Notes: generated by a model not told the origin, from the letters alone. DNA of 18,125 bases from Betaproteobacteria bacterium (GCA_947448675.1 CANFOR010000027.1:1-18125); one strand, 5' to 3'. Counted from the stretch's first letter, positions 6,945-14,256 are shown. Program-made: numbers and translations.

Positions 6945-8192
6945 TCAAATCACACGTTCTTCCCGCAACTGCGCAATCGCATCTGCGCCATAGCCCAACT
7001 GCGCCAACACTTCGTTGGTGTGCTCGCCCAGCAGGGGTGAGCGGGTGACTTCGGTGGCGCTGTCGGACATTTTGATGGGGTTGCCCACGGTGAGGTATTT
7101 GCCGCGCACGGGGTGGTCTACTTCGACGATGGTGCCGGTGGCACGCAGGGCGGGTTCTTCGGCGATTTCTTTCATCGACAAAATCGGGCCGCAGGGAATG
7201 TCGTATTGGTTCAAGATGTTCATGGCCTCGAACTTGGTTTTGGTCATGGTCCACTGCTCGATGCGCGCGAAGATGGGCTTTAGGTGCAGCAGGCGTGCGC
7301 CGGGTGTGGCGTAGGCTTCGTCGGTGATCCAGCCTTCTTCGCCGATCACTTTGCACACCGCTGGCCAGACGGCACCTTGGGTAATGAAGTAAATGTAGGC
7401 ATTGGGGTCGGTCTCCCAGCCCTTGCACTTCAAAATGGAGCCCGGTTGGCCGCCGCCCGAGGCGTTGCCTGCGCGCGGTACGGCGGAGCCAAATTTACCG
7501 TCGGGGTACTGCGGGTACTCGTGCATGGTGCCCGTGCGCTCAAGGCGCTGCTGGTCGCGCAGTTTGACGCGGCACAGGTTTAACACCGCGTCTTGCATGG
7601 GGGCTAGCACTTTTTGCCCACGACCAGTGCTGTTGCGTTGGTAGAGCGCGGCCACAATGCCCAGGGCCAAGTGCAGGCCGGTGCCGCTGTCGCCAATTTG
7701 CGCGCCAGTGACCACGGGCGGGCCGTCGTCAAAGCCGGTGGTGGATGCCGCGCCGCCCGCGCATTGGGCGACGTTTTCATATACCTTGCAGTCTTCATAG
7801 GGGCCGGGGCCAAAGCCTTTGACCGACGCCACGATCATGCGTGGGTTGAGGGCTTGAATATGTTCCCAGGTAATGCCCATGCGGTCGAGCGCGCCGGGGG
7901 CAAAGTTTTCGACCATCACGTCGCATTCTTTGATGAGCCGGTCGAGCACCTCTTTGCCTTTGGGCTTTTTGGTGTCGAGCGTGATGGAGCGCTTGTTGTG
8001 GTTGAGCATGGTGAAGTACAGGCTGTCGGCACCGGGGATGTCGCGCAGTTGGCCCCGGGTGGCGTCGCCTTCACCGGCGCGCTCGACTTTAATCACGTCG
8101 GCGCCAAACCAGGCCAAGAGTTGGGTACAGGTGGGGCCAGACTGCACATGGGTGAAGTCGAGAATACGCACACCGTCGAGGGCTTTACTCAT
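6945..8192 (-). CDS. frc: Formyl-CoA:oxalate CoA-transferase paralogue (class III CoA-transferase)
   Basis: A 415-residue family III CoA-transferase starting MSKALDGVRILDFTHVQSGP; E. coli YfdW is 416 residues. Seen: Gln17, Arg38 in VIKVERAG, the LNHNKRSITLD block, VENFAPGALDRMG, and Asp168 in GAQIGDSGTG, the nucleophile that forms aspartyl-CoA intermediates. The mobile glycine loop reads SGGGQ (245-249), while the other copy here, E. coli YfdW and Oxalobacter Frc have GGGGQ. The expected role is moving CoA from formyl-CoA to oxalate; the loop change could mean a different acyl donor. I chose the ATG at 8192 because AGGA lies 5 bases upstream, and the preceding in-frame stretch from 8249 lacks family similarity. 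It is 57 bases downstream of the PAS gene and 10 bases from the convergent Bug gene. Confidence 0.9.
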   Translation of the reverse strand: MSKALDGVRILDFTHVQSGPTCTQLLAWFGADVIKVERAGEGDATRGQLRDIPGADSLYFTMLNHNKRSITLDTKKPKGKEVLDRLIKECDVMVENFAPGALDRMGITWEHIQALNPRMIVASVKGFGPGPYEDCKVYENVAQCAGGAASTTGFDDGPPVVTGAQIGDSGTGLHLALGIVAALYQRNSTGRGQKVLAPMQDAVLNLCRVKLRDQQRLERTGTMHEYPQYPDGKFGSAVPRAGNASGGGQPGSILKCKGWETDPNAYIYFITQGAVWPAVCKVIGEEGWITDEAYATPGARLLHLKPIFARIEQWTMTKTKFEAMNILNQYDIPCGPILSMKEIAEEPALRATGTIVEVDHPVRGKYLTVGNPIKMSDSATEVTRSPLLGEHTNEVLAQLGYGADAIAQLREERVI

Positions 8193-8249
8193 AAAAATCC
8201 TGCTTGAAATTCTGCTGAAAACGCTGCCCACCGTGGGCGGCTTGCCCAA

Positions 8250-8693
8250 TTATGGCTTGGTCTGCGCGGTCACTTGCTGCTCTAGCTCGGTCAGGCGTTT
8301 GCGCAGGCTGCGCTCTTGGGCAAAGCGGGCGCTTTCGTCGCGCACCACGGCTACTATGCTGGCCACTTTGTCCTCGGGTGTGTGGGTCAGGGCCACGCTG
8401 AAGGCGATGGACAGGCTGTGCCCGTCTTTGTGCACGGCGGGTACGCGCAGTACGTCGTTGCCATACTTGGTTTTGCCGCTGGCCATGGTTTGGTGGTAGC
8501 CGTCCCAATGGCGTTGCTGCTGGCGTTGCGGGATGATGATGTCGAGCGACCGGCCCAGGGCTTCGGCGGCGCTGTAGCCAAACATGCGCGTGCAAGCGGG
8601 GTTCCACAGCACGATGGTACCGCTGGCGTCACAGGCCATGATGGCGTCGCCCACGGCTTCGACCAGTTCTTTGTAGGCGGTAAAAGTTGTCAT
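8250..8693 (-). CDS. Stand-alone PAS-domain protein (putative sensor)
   Basis: A 147-residue soluble protein made of one PAS domain (about 5-120) and a short coiled-coil tail (about 122-142). Typical S-box features are GTIVLWNPACTRMFGYSAAEALG near 25-47, the IIP turn, KDG at 89-91 and a final SIVAVVRDES strand. There is no kinase, cyclase, HTH or methyl-accepting module, so it must act through a partner or by oligomerising. His62 in RHWDGY falls where FixL-type PAS domains carry the haem histidine. Many non-haem PAS domains also have a histidine there, and the FixL loop arginines are not evident, so haem binding is only a possibility. It sits between two frc genes in the same orientation, 152 bases after the upstream one and 57 before the downstream one. 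The Shine-Dalgarno is weak. Confidence 0.82.
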   Translation of the reverse strand: MTTFTAYKELVEAVGDAIMACDASGTIVLWNPACTRMFGYSAAEALGRSLDIIIPQRQQQRHWDGYHQTMASGKTKYGNDVLRVPAVHKDGHSLSIAFSVALTHTPEDKVASIVAVVRDESARFAQERSLRKRLTELEQQVTAQTKP

Positions 8694-8742
8694 ATAGGCT
8701 CGGGATTGAAAGATGGGGCAGCGTGTGCGGGCTGCAAAGCAA

Positions 8743-8767
8743 TACGGCGCCCATTATGAGCGCCGTA
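8743..8767. other. Perfect stem-loop upstream of the PAS gene
   Basis: TACGGCGC (8743-8750) pairs with GCGCCGTA (8760-8767) around a 9-base loop, 50 bases upstream of the PAS start codon. On the minus strand it is followed by TTGCTTTG, a poor U-run. It may partly separate frc-oxc transcription from PAS-frc, or stabilise a processed end. Confidence 0.4.
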
Positions 8768-8811
8768 GCGTGGTTTAAAGCGGCTTTGAACGGGCTTTAA
8801 ATCGGTTTTAA

Positions 8812-8836
8812 GGCCTGCAACCGGGGTGTACAGGCC
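8812..8836 (-). terminator. Possible weak terminator after the first frc gene
   Basis: GGCCTG (8812-8817) and CAGGCC (8831-8836) form a 6-bp stem with a 13-base loop, starting 10 bases after the stop codon of the minus-strand frc gene. The downstream minus-strand bases are TTAAAACC, so termination would be inefficient. Several GGCTTTAA-like words follow, of no known meaning. Confidence 0.35.
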
Positions 8837-8845
8837 CTGGCTGCA

Positions 8846-10117
8846 TTAAACCGCTTTGGCGACGTGCAGGGCCGTGATTTGCTCGGCGTTGTAGCCCAAA
8901 CTGGCCAGCACCTCGTCGGTGTGCTCGCCCAGCAAAGGCGAAGCGGTAACGTCGGGCTTCATGTCCGAGAACTTGATCGGGCTGCCCACGGTGAAGTAGC
9001 TGCCACGCTCTTTGTGTGGCACTTCAACGATGGAGCCGCTGGCGCGCAGGGACTTGTCGTTCAGCAGTTCTTTCATCGACAGCACGGGCGCACAAGGAAT
9101 GTCAAACTTGCGGAAGATGTCAACCGCTTCGTACTTGGTTTTGTCGGCGATGAAGGCTTCGATGGTGCCGAAGATGTCCATGATGTGCGGTTGGCGGCCA
9201 GCAGGTGTGTTGTAGGCTGGGTCGTCTTTCCACTCTGGCTTGCCAAGCGCGTCGCAAATCGGGCCCCAGGCATGGCCTTGGATGGTGAAATAGATGTAAG
9301 CGTTGGGGTCGGTCTGCCAGCCCTTGCACTTCAAGATCCAACCGGGTTGGCCGCCGCCGCCCGCATTGGCACCGCGTGGTACCACGCCGTCTTTGAAGGC
9401 TTCCATTTCGTGCGGGTACTGGGGGTACTCTTCCAGGTAACCGACTTTGTCGAGGCGCAATTGGTCGCGCATTTTGACGCGGCACAGGTTGAGCACAGCG
9501 TCTTGCATCGACACGGCAACTTTTTGGCCTTTGCCGGTTTTTTGCTTGCCAATGTAGGCCGTCAAAATGCCGATGGCCAGGTGCATGCCGGTATTGCTGT
9601 CGCCCAGGGCGGCCGAGCTGATGGTTGGGCCAGAGTTCTCGCCCTTCCAGTAGCCAGTGGTGGAGGCTGCGCCGCCTGCGCACTGGGCCACGTTTTCGTA
9701 GACCTTCAGGTCTTCGTAGTGGTGACCGTCGCTAAAGCCTTTGACCGAAGCCAAGATCATGCCGGGGTTGAGCGACTGAATATGTTCCCAGGTGAAGCCC
9801 ATGCGGTCGAGTGCGCCGGGGCCAAAGTTTTCGACCATCACGTCGGACTCGCGGATCATTTGTTCGAGCACCGCCTTGCCTTCGGGTTTTTTGGTGTCGA
9901 GCGTGAGCGAGCGCTTGTTGCTGTTGAGCATGGTGAAGTACAGGGCGTCGGCACCGGGCATGTCGCGCAGCTGGCTGCGGGTCACGTCGCCAGAACCAGG
10001 GCGCTCGACTTTAATAACGTCGGCACCAAACCAAGCCAGCATCTGGGTACAGGCAGGGCCGGCTTGCACGTGTGTGAAGTCGATGATTTTGATACCGCTT
10101 AAGGGTTTGTCAGACAT
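8846..10117 (-). CDS. frc: Formyl-CoA:oxalate CoA-transferase
   Basis: A 423-residue class III CoA-transferase with all expected Frc features: DFTHVQAGPACTQ near 13-25, VIKVERPGSGDVTR, the LNSNKRSLTLD block, Asp173 in LGDSNTG (nucleophile), the MQDAVLNLCRVK helix and the intact glycine loop GGGGQPG (253-259). Residues TRSQLRD resemble E. coli YfdW, not Oxalobacter Frc, which has Trp at the Gln position. The enzyme converts formyl-CoA plus oxalate to formate plus oxalyl-CoA, feeding Oxc. The start MSDKPLSG at 10117 has AGGAG eight bases upstream; two ATGs further upstream lie on or before that RBS. It is 68 bases downstream of oxc on the same strand with no terminator seen between, so an oxc-frc operon is likely. 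This copy is the better candidate for the main catabolic Frc. Confidence 0.95.
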   Translation of the reverse strand: MSDKPLSGIKIIDFTHVQAGPACTQMLAWFGADVIKVERPGSGDVTRSQLRDMPGADALYFTMLNSNKRSLTLDTKKPEGKAVLEQMIRESDVMVENFGPGALDRMGFTWEHIQSLNPGMILASVKGFSDGHHYEDLKVYENVAQCAGGAASTTGYWKGENSGPTISSAALGDSNTGMHLAIGILTAYIGKQKTGKGQKVAVSMQDAVLNLCRVKMRDQLRLDKVGYLEEYPQYPHEMEAFKDGVVPRGANAGGGGQPGWILKCKGWQTDPNAYIYFTIQGHAWGPICDALGKPEWKDDPAYNTPAGRQPHIMDIFGTIEAFIADKTKYEAVDIFRKFDIPCAPVLSMKELLNDKSLRASGSIVEVPHKERGSYFTVGSPIKFSDMKPDVTASPLLGEHTDEVLASLGYNAEQITALHVAKAV

Positions 10118-10185
10118 TTTCATTTCTCCTAGGGATTGCAATTGATGGGGTAAAGGTTTGGTACAGAGGGAGTGCAGGGCTGCGT

Positions 10186-11904
10186 TTATTTTTTCTTGCC
10201 AGCGCTGGGGTTTAGGCTAGTGATGCGGCCACTCTCGGTGCCAGCGGTTTCGTCGATCACGGCATTGATGAGGGTGGGCTTGCCTGAGGCCACGGCTTCT
10301 TCCAAAGCCTTTTGCAGCTCGGCTGGGGTGGTTGCGTGCACGCCGACGCCGCCAAAGGCCGTCATCATGAGGTCGTAGCGGGCGTTCTTGACGAACACGG
10401 TGGGCGCTACGTCGGGGCCGCCGGTGGGATTTTGGTCAATGCCACGGTAGATGCCGTTGTTGTTGAACACCACCACGCAGACGGGCAGGTTGTAGCGGCA
10501 AATGGTTTCGACTTCCATACCGCTAAAGCCAAAGGCGCTGTCGCCTTCAATAGCGATCACGGGTTTGCCGGTGACCACTGCAGCCGCAACTGAGAAGCCC
10601 ATGCCAATGCCCATGATGCCCCAGGTGCCGACATCTAAACGTTTGCGTGGCAGGTACATGTCTACGATGCTGCGCGCGAAATCGAGCGTGTTAGCACCTT
10701 CATTAACGACGATGGCTTCGGGGTTGGCCTTGACCACATTGCGAATAGCGTTCAGCGCGCTGTGGAAGTTCATCACCGGCGGGTTGAGGGCCAAGGTTTC
10801 GGCCATTTTGGCCAGGTTTTTGATGCGGCGTTCGTTCACAGCGCCAGTCCACTCAGCAGGCGGTTTAGCCCAGTTGCTGCCCATGCCGGTGAGCAATGCG
10901 GCAACGCAGGAACCAATGTCGCCAACCAGGGGCGCAGCGATGGGCACGTTGCTGTCCATCTCGGTGGGGGCAATGTCAATCTGGATGAATTGCCGCTCGG
11001 CAGCTTTGTCGCCGCCCCAGGTTTTGCCCTTGCCGTGCGAGAGCAACCAGTTCAAACGGGCACCCACCAAGAGCACCACGTCGGCCTCGGCTAGCACATA
11101 AGAGCGGGCGGCAGAGGCCGACTGCTCATGCGTGTCGGGCAGCAAGCCCTTGGCCATCGACATGGGCAGGTACGGAATGCCAGAGCGCTCGACCAAGGCG
11201 CGGATGTCGGCGTCGGCCTGGGCGTAAGCAGCGCCTTTGCCGAGCAAAATCAGCGGGCGCTTGGCACCCTTGAGCAGGTCGAGTGCGCGCTGCACCGACT
11301 CGGGTGCGGGCAATTGGCGCGGAGCCGCGTCAACCACCTTGATGAGCGATTTTTTACCGGCTGCAGCGTCCATGGTTTGCGAGAACAATTTGGCCGGCAG
11401 GTCGAGGTACACGCCACCAGGGCGGCCCGACACGGCAGCGCGAATGGCGCGTGCAATGCCCACACCAATGTCTTGCGCGTGCAGCACGCGGAAGGCCGCC
11501 TTGCACAGCGGCTTGGCGATGGCCAGTTGGTCCATTTCTTCGTAGTCACCCTGCTGCAAGTCGACGATCTCGCGCTCGCTGGAGCCGCTGATGAGAATCA
11601 TGGGGAAGCAGTTGGTCGTCGCATTGGTCAGCGCAGTCAAACCGTTTAAAAAGCCGGGGGCCGAAACCGTAAGGGCGATGCCGGGTTTTTGCGTCAAAAA
11701 GCCAGCTGCAGTGGCAGCATTGCCAGCGTGTTGTTCGTGGCGGAAAGAGATCACGCGCATGCCTTCGGCCTGGGCCATGCGGGTCAGGTCGGTAATGGGA
11801 ATGCCGGGCACGGTGAAGATGGTGTCCAGGCCGTTGAGCTTGAGCGCGTCGATAACCAGGTGAAAGCCGTCAGTGGTCTCGATGGGGGTGCTGTCTGTAG
11901 TCAT
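10186..11904 (-). CDS. oxc: Oxalyl-CoA decarboxylase (ThDP-dependent)
   Basis: A 572-residue ThDP enzyme; Oxalobacter Oxc is 568 and E. coli YfdU 564. The N-terminal PYR domain has Glu57 in SFRHEQHAG, which activates the cofactor. A Rossmann-like middle domain spans about 200-350 and carries the ADP/CoA contacts in this family. The C-terminal PP domain has the diphosphate and Mg motif GDSAFGFSGMEVE (454-466) ending in NNNG (481-484). VTVSAPGFLNGLTAL, SGSSERE and NNNGIYRG match oxalyl-CoA decarboxylases rather than acetolactate synthases. The reaction is oxalyl-CoA to formyl-CoA and CO2 in the cytoplasm. The protein ends in a small lysine-rich tail. No good Shine-Dalgarno precedes the ATG. It is the first gene of the minus-strand oxalate unit, divergent from a Crp/Fnr regulator whose predicted operator lies upstream. 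Confidence 0.96.
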   Translation of the reverse strand: MTTDSTPIETTDGFHLVIDALKLNGLDTIFTVPGIPITDLTRMAQAEGMRVISFRHEQHAGNAATAAGFLTQKPGIALTVSAPGFLNGLTALTNATTNCFPMILISGSSEREIVDLQQGDYEEMDQLAIAKPLCKAAFRVLHAQDIGVGIARAIRAAVSGRPGGVYLDLPAKLFSQTMDAAAGKKSLIKVVDAAPRQLPAPESVQRALDLLKGAKRPLILLGKGAAYAQADADIRALVERSGIPYLPMSMAKGLLPDTHEQSASAARSYVLAEADVVLLVGARLNWLLSHGKGKTWGGDKAAERQFIQIDIAPTEMDSNVPIAAPLVGDIGSCVAALLTGMGSNWAKPPAEWTGAVNERRIKNLAKMAETLALNPPVMNFHSALNAIRNVVKANPEAIVVNEGANTLDFARSIVDMYLPRKRLDVGTWGIMGIGMGFSVAAAVVTGKPVIAIEGDSAFGFSGMEVETICRYNLPVCVVVFNNNGIYRGIDQNPTGGPDVAPTVFVKNARYDLMMTAFGGVGVHATTPAELQKALEEAVASGKPTLINAVIDETAGTESGRITSLNPSAGKKK

Positions 11905-12004
11905 GGCAAATGTGGTTCACTGTTGGAAGAAGTGTGAGGCGCAGTGTGCAGCTGTTGACCCAATCTCACTAAGATAGCGGCATGACACAGCGCATGGGTG
12001 AGGT

Positions 12005-12047
12005 ATCATAAGTACGGGGCTAGAGCTTGCCATTGACCAGGGTCAAT
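12005..12047 (-). promoter_or_regulatory. Predicted class II Crp/Fnr-activated promoter of oxc
   Basis: ATTGACC-AG-GGTCAAT (12032-12047) has perfect 7-bp arms and contains TTGAC-N4-GTCAA, the geometry of FNR/DNR-type boxes. On the minus strand TATGAT (12010-12005) is a good -10. If its last base is -7, transcription starts at 11998 and the palindrome centre is at exactly -41.5, the classic class II activator position replacing the -35. The resulting leader to the oxc ATG is about 94 bases. The same site could repress or activate the divergent regulator. Confidence 0.72.
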
Positions 12048-12105
12048 TTTCAGCAGTTTTTTTCGCGTTCGCCGCGGGTGCTTTGCCCCGAATTTGCACT
12101 CTTCC

Positions 12106-12714
12106 ATGTCATTCGTTCACTCCCATCCCGATAAGAATATTATTCGCGCCCAGCTCCAGCAAAACGAGGTGCTGAAGAAGCTTTCAGCAGTCGATCGTGA
12201 AGATTTGGAAACGCATTTGAGCGTTGTCGATTGTGCCAAAGGTCATTTCTTGCTGCGCCAAGGGGTGCGCGAAATGGAGCAATACTTCATTTTGGATGGC
12301 GTCCTCAAACGTGTCGTGGCCAATGCCGAGGGCAAAGAAATGATTCTGCGTTTTGCGGCCGAACGCGATATGGAAACTAGCTACGCGGCCTGGAAAATGG
12401 GCACGCCAACTCCTTACAGCATCGTGTGCGTTACCAAAGTAAGGGTGGCGAGCTTGCCCTTGCCGGTATGGGTGTCTTTTTTAGATAAACACGCGGAGCT
12501 TAAATCGGTATTTGAAACCAGCGTGATGCGCCTGATGACCGAGGTAATGAGTCACACCATCACATTGCACTTGTTAGATGCGTCCGGACGAGTGCATCGC
12601 TTCTTGCGCAAACGCCCCGACCTTGTAGACAGGATTCCGCAAAAGCAATTGGCATCGTATTTAAACTTGTCGGCTGAAACCTTGAGCCGTTTAAGACAGC
12701 AGGGGAAAATCTAA
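12106..12714 (+). CDS. Crp/Fnr-family transcriptional regulator, probable activator of the oxalate genes
   Basis: A 202-residue protein. Residues about 20-120 form the cyclic-nucleotide-like beta-roll (GHFLLRQGVREMEQYFILDGVLKR). A long dimer helix follows (about 125-155), then a short winged HTH. The recognition helix SAETLSRLRQQ has Glu191, Ser194 and Arg195, the ExxSR pattern by which FNR reads TTGA half-sites; TTGAC-N4-GTCAA is present upstream. Only two cysteines (43, 108) are seen, so an FNR-type 4Fe-4S oxygen sensor is unlikely. The HTH ends right after the recognition helix, a little shorter than FNR. The effector is unknown; oxalyl-CoA, formyl-CoA, a nucleotide or haem are open options. 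I took the ATG at 12106; a TTG at 12094 in frame is less likely. It is divergent from oxc and convergent with oxlT. Confidence 0.88.
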   Translation: MSFVHSHPDKNIIRAQLQQNEVLKKLSAVDREDLETHLSVVDCAKGHFLLRQGVREMEQYFILDGVLKRVVANAEGKEMILRFAAERDMETSYAAWKMGTPTPYSIVCVTKVRVASLPLPVWVSFLDKHAELKSVFETSVMRLMTEVMSHTITLHLLDASGRVHRFLRKRPDLVDRIPQKQLASYLNLSAETLSRLRQQGKI

Positions 12715-12724
12715 TGCACTAAAA

Positions 12725-12752
12725 AAAGAGCCCTCTGGGCAGAGGGCTCTTT
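12725..12752. terminator. Strong bidirectional rho-independent terminator
   Basis: AAAGAGCCCTCT (12725-12736), loop GGGC, then AGAGGGCTCTTT (12741-12752): a perfect 12-bp stem flanked by A-rich and T-rich ends. It lies between the convergent Crp/Fnr gene (stop at 12714) and the antiporter gene (stop at 12775) and should end transcripts from both sides. The A-run at 12721-12727 gives the stronger U-tract to minus-strand RNA. Confidence 0.93.
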
Positions 12753-12774
12753 GTAGTTAGCAGGAGACGATTGT

Positions 12775-14070
12775 CTAAGATTCGCCGGCAATGCGCTTGC
12801 GAATAATCGGGCGCAAAACATACAAAGCCAGTACAGCAGCAACGATGTCTGCAGCTGCCGATATGTAGTAAGGCACAGAAAAAGATCCTGCGTACATTGC
12901 AGCAACCGCCGCTGCACCCCAACCCGCAAGAATGGCCGACATACCTTTAGCGGTGTACAAAATGCCGTAGTTGGCCGATGCGTTTTTAGGTCCGAACACG
13001 TCGCCTGTGATGGCCGAGAACAGGGCATAGATTTCGCCCCAGGCCAAGAACACGAAGGGCATCAGCAACATAAATGCAATCGGGCTGCCCGAAATTTGCG
13101 TCATCAGGAAAATTAGCACGCCTTCTAGGGCAAAAGCAAAGGCCATGGTGTATTCGCGGCCAAAGCGATCCGACACTGCGCCCCACATGATGCGAGCAAA
13201 GGCATTCATCACGCCCGCAATGGTTGCAGTTAGCGGCACAATGGCAATGCCCATGAAGGTAGCGTCAGCAACATTGAGTGACTTGGCAATTTGCGACATG
13301 TTCCCGGTAGTCATTAGGCCACCCGTGCACACCATCAAAAACATGCCGTACATGATGTAAAACTCTTTTTGAGACATCATCTGCTTGGAAGTAAACTCCC
13401 TGCGCGTTTGTACCACTGCCTTGGGTTGTACCCAGTCTTTGGGGAGCCAACCTTTGGGTGGGTGGCTCAAAATCAAGGCGCAAATAATGGCGACGATGCC
13501 CTGGCCAATGCCCCACCATGTCATGGCACCAGCCCAGCCCAGGGAGGTGATTGTGGAGTTGATAGGGATCAAGGTCAGAGCGGAGCCACCACCAAAGCCT
13601 GCTGCTGTCAGGCCCGCAGCCAGTCCGCGCTTGTCCGGAAACCACTTGACGGCATTGGCTACCGTGGCAATGTAAATAATACCCGCACCCGTACCGGCTA
13701 ACACACCGTAGTAAATGTAGAGGTGAAACAGCGAGGTGGCAAACAAACCGCCGCCTACCCATCCTAAAGAAATCAGTACAGCGCCTACTAGCATCAATTT
13801 ACGAATACCGAATTTGTCAATGAAATAGCCAGCTACGGGAACAGGCCAAGTCTCGAACAAAATGAACAGGGTATAAATCAGCGCGATGTCTGAATATGGA
13901 ACGCCCTTAAATTGTGCTTTGAGGCCAGGGGTGAAAAGTGTGAATGCGTATTGAAAGTTAGAAATAACGATCATGGCGAGTACGCCTGCAGCCAGTTGGA
14001 ACCATCGGTTACCCGAAATCGGCCCCAAAGTCTGCACCGCAAGATCATTCTGCGCGGCACTTGTTGTCAT
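12775..14070 (-). CDS. oxlT: OxlT-like oxalate:formate antiporter (MFS)
   Basis: A 431-residue MFS transporter with 12 predicted membrane helices; Oxalobacter OxlT is 418. The N-terminal GNRWFQL, GYFIDKFGIRK (81-91) and RWFPDKRGLAAG-type block (143-153, here KWFPDKRGLAAG) match OxlT. The two charged membrane residues essential in OxlT are conserved by position: Arg293 in NAFARIMWG (OxlT Arg272) and Lys375 in YTAKG (OxlT Lys355). The expected role is one-for-one exchange of external oxalate for internal formate across the inner membrane, which removes the product and consumes a proton in the cytoplasm. The start ATG has GGAG nine bases upstream. An FNR-like box lies about 100 bases upstream of the start, suggesting shared control with oxc. 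Specificity is inferred from motifs and context; other OFA-family transporters look similar. Confidence 0.87.
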   Translation of the reverse strand: MTTSAAQNDLAVQTLGPISGNRWFQLAAGVLAMIVISNFQYAFTLFTPGLKAQFKGVPYSDIALIYTLFILFETWPVPVAGYFIDKFGIRKLMLVGAVLISLGWVGGGLFATSLFHLYIYYGVLAGTGAGIIYIATVANAVKWFPDKRGLAAGLTAAGFGGGSALTLIPINSTITSLGWAGAMTWWGIGQGIVAIICALILSHPPKGWLPKDWVQPKAVVQTRREFTSKQMMSQKEFYIMYGMFLMVCTGGLMTTGNMSQIAKSLNVADATFMGIAIVPLTATIAGVMNAFARIMWGAVSDRFGREYTMAFAFALEGVLIFLMTQISGSPIAFMLLMPFVFLAWGEIYALFSAITGDVFGPKNASANYGILYTAKGMSAILAGWGAAAVAAMYAGSFSVPYYISAAADIVAAVLALYVLRPIIRKRIAGES

Positions 14071-14168
14071 TAAGAGGTCTCCAGTCGTTTAAAAATCGCG
14101 CATGCTCGGTATCGGCTGCGACGTGTCCGAAGTTTAAGGCCGCAGATGCGACTGGTACGACCATTGCC

Positions 14169-14182
14169 TTGATGGAAGTCAA
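14169..14182. promoter_or_regulatory. Second Crp/Fnr-type box, upstream of the antiporter gene
   Basis: TTGAT-GGAA-GTCAA has the same 5-4-5 layout as the oxc site. It is centred 105 bp before the antiporter ATG, in the 186-base gap after the formyl-THF hydrolase gene. I see no convincing -10 at the ideal spacing; TTAAAC at 14137-14132 would put the box near -50.5. It is therefore less certain than the oxc site. Confidence 0.5.
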
Positions 14183-14256
14183 GATTCCATATGCATACGA
14201 ATTAGGGTTTTCCCGTGCTGCGAACCTTCCTACCCAAAGAAGGGGCAATGCATGCC

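Noticed and set aside
8193..8249. 19-residue N-terminal extension of the distal Frc
   Set aside because: The extension does not resemble the family; MSKALDGVRI matches the usual Frc start and has AGGA at proper distance.
8864..10102. Long plus-strand open frame (over 400 codons) opposite the frc gene
   Set aside because: It is the antisense shadow of a high-GC gene with clear Frc motifs; the translation is rich in His, Val and Gly without recognisable motifs, and no RBS is seen.
10141..10160. A third Crp/Fnr-type box between oxc and frc
   Set aside because: TTGAT is present but the second half (TAAAG) does not match; the gap is an ordinary intra-operon spacer.
12094..12105. TTG start four codons upstream of the Crp/Fnr gene
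   Set aside because: No RBS favours it, and an ATG follows at 12106; the choice changes only four residues.
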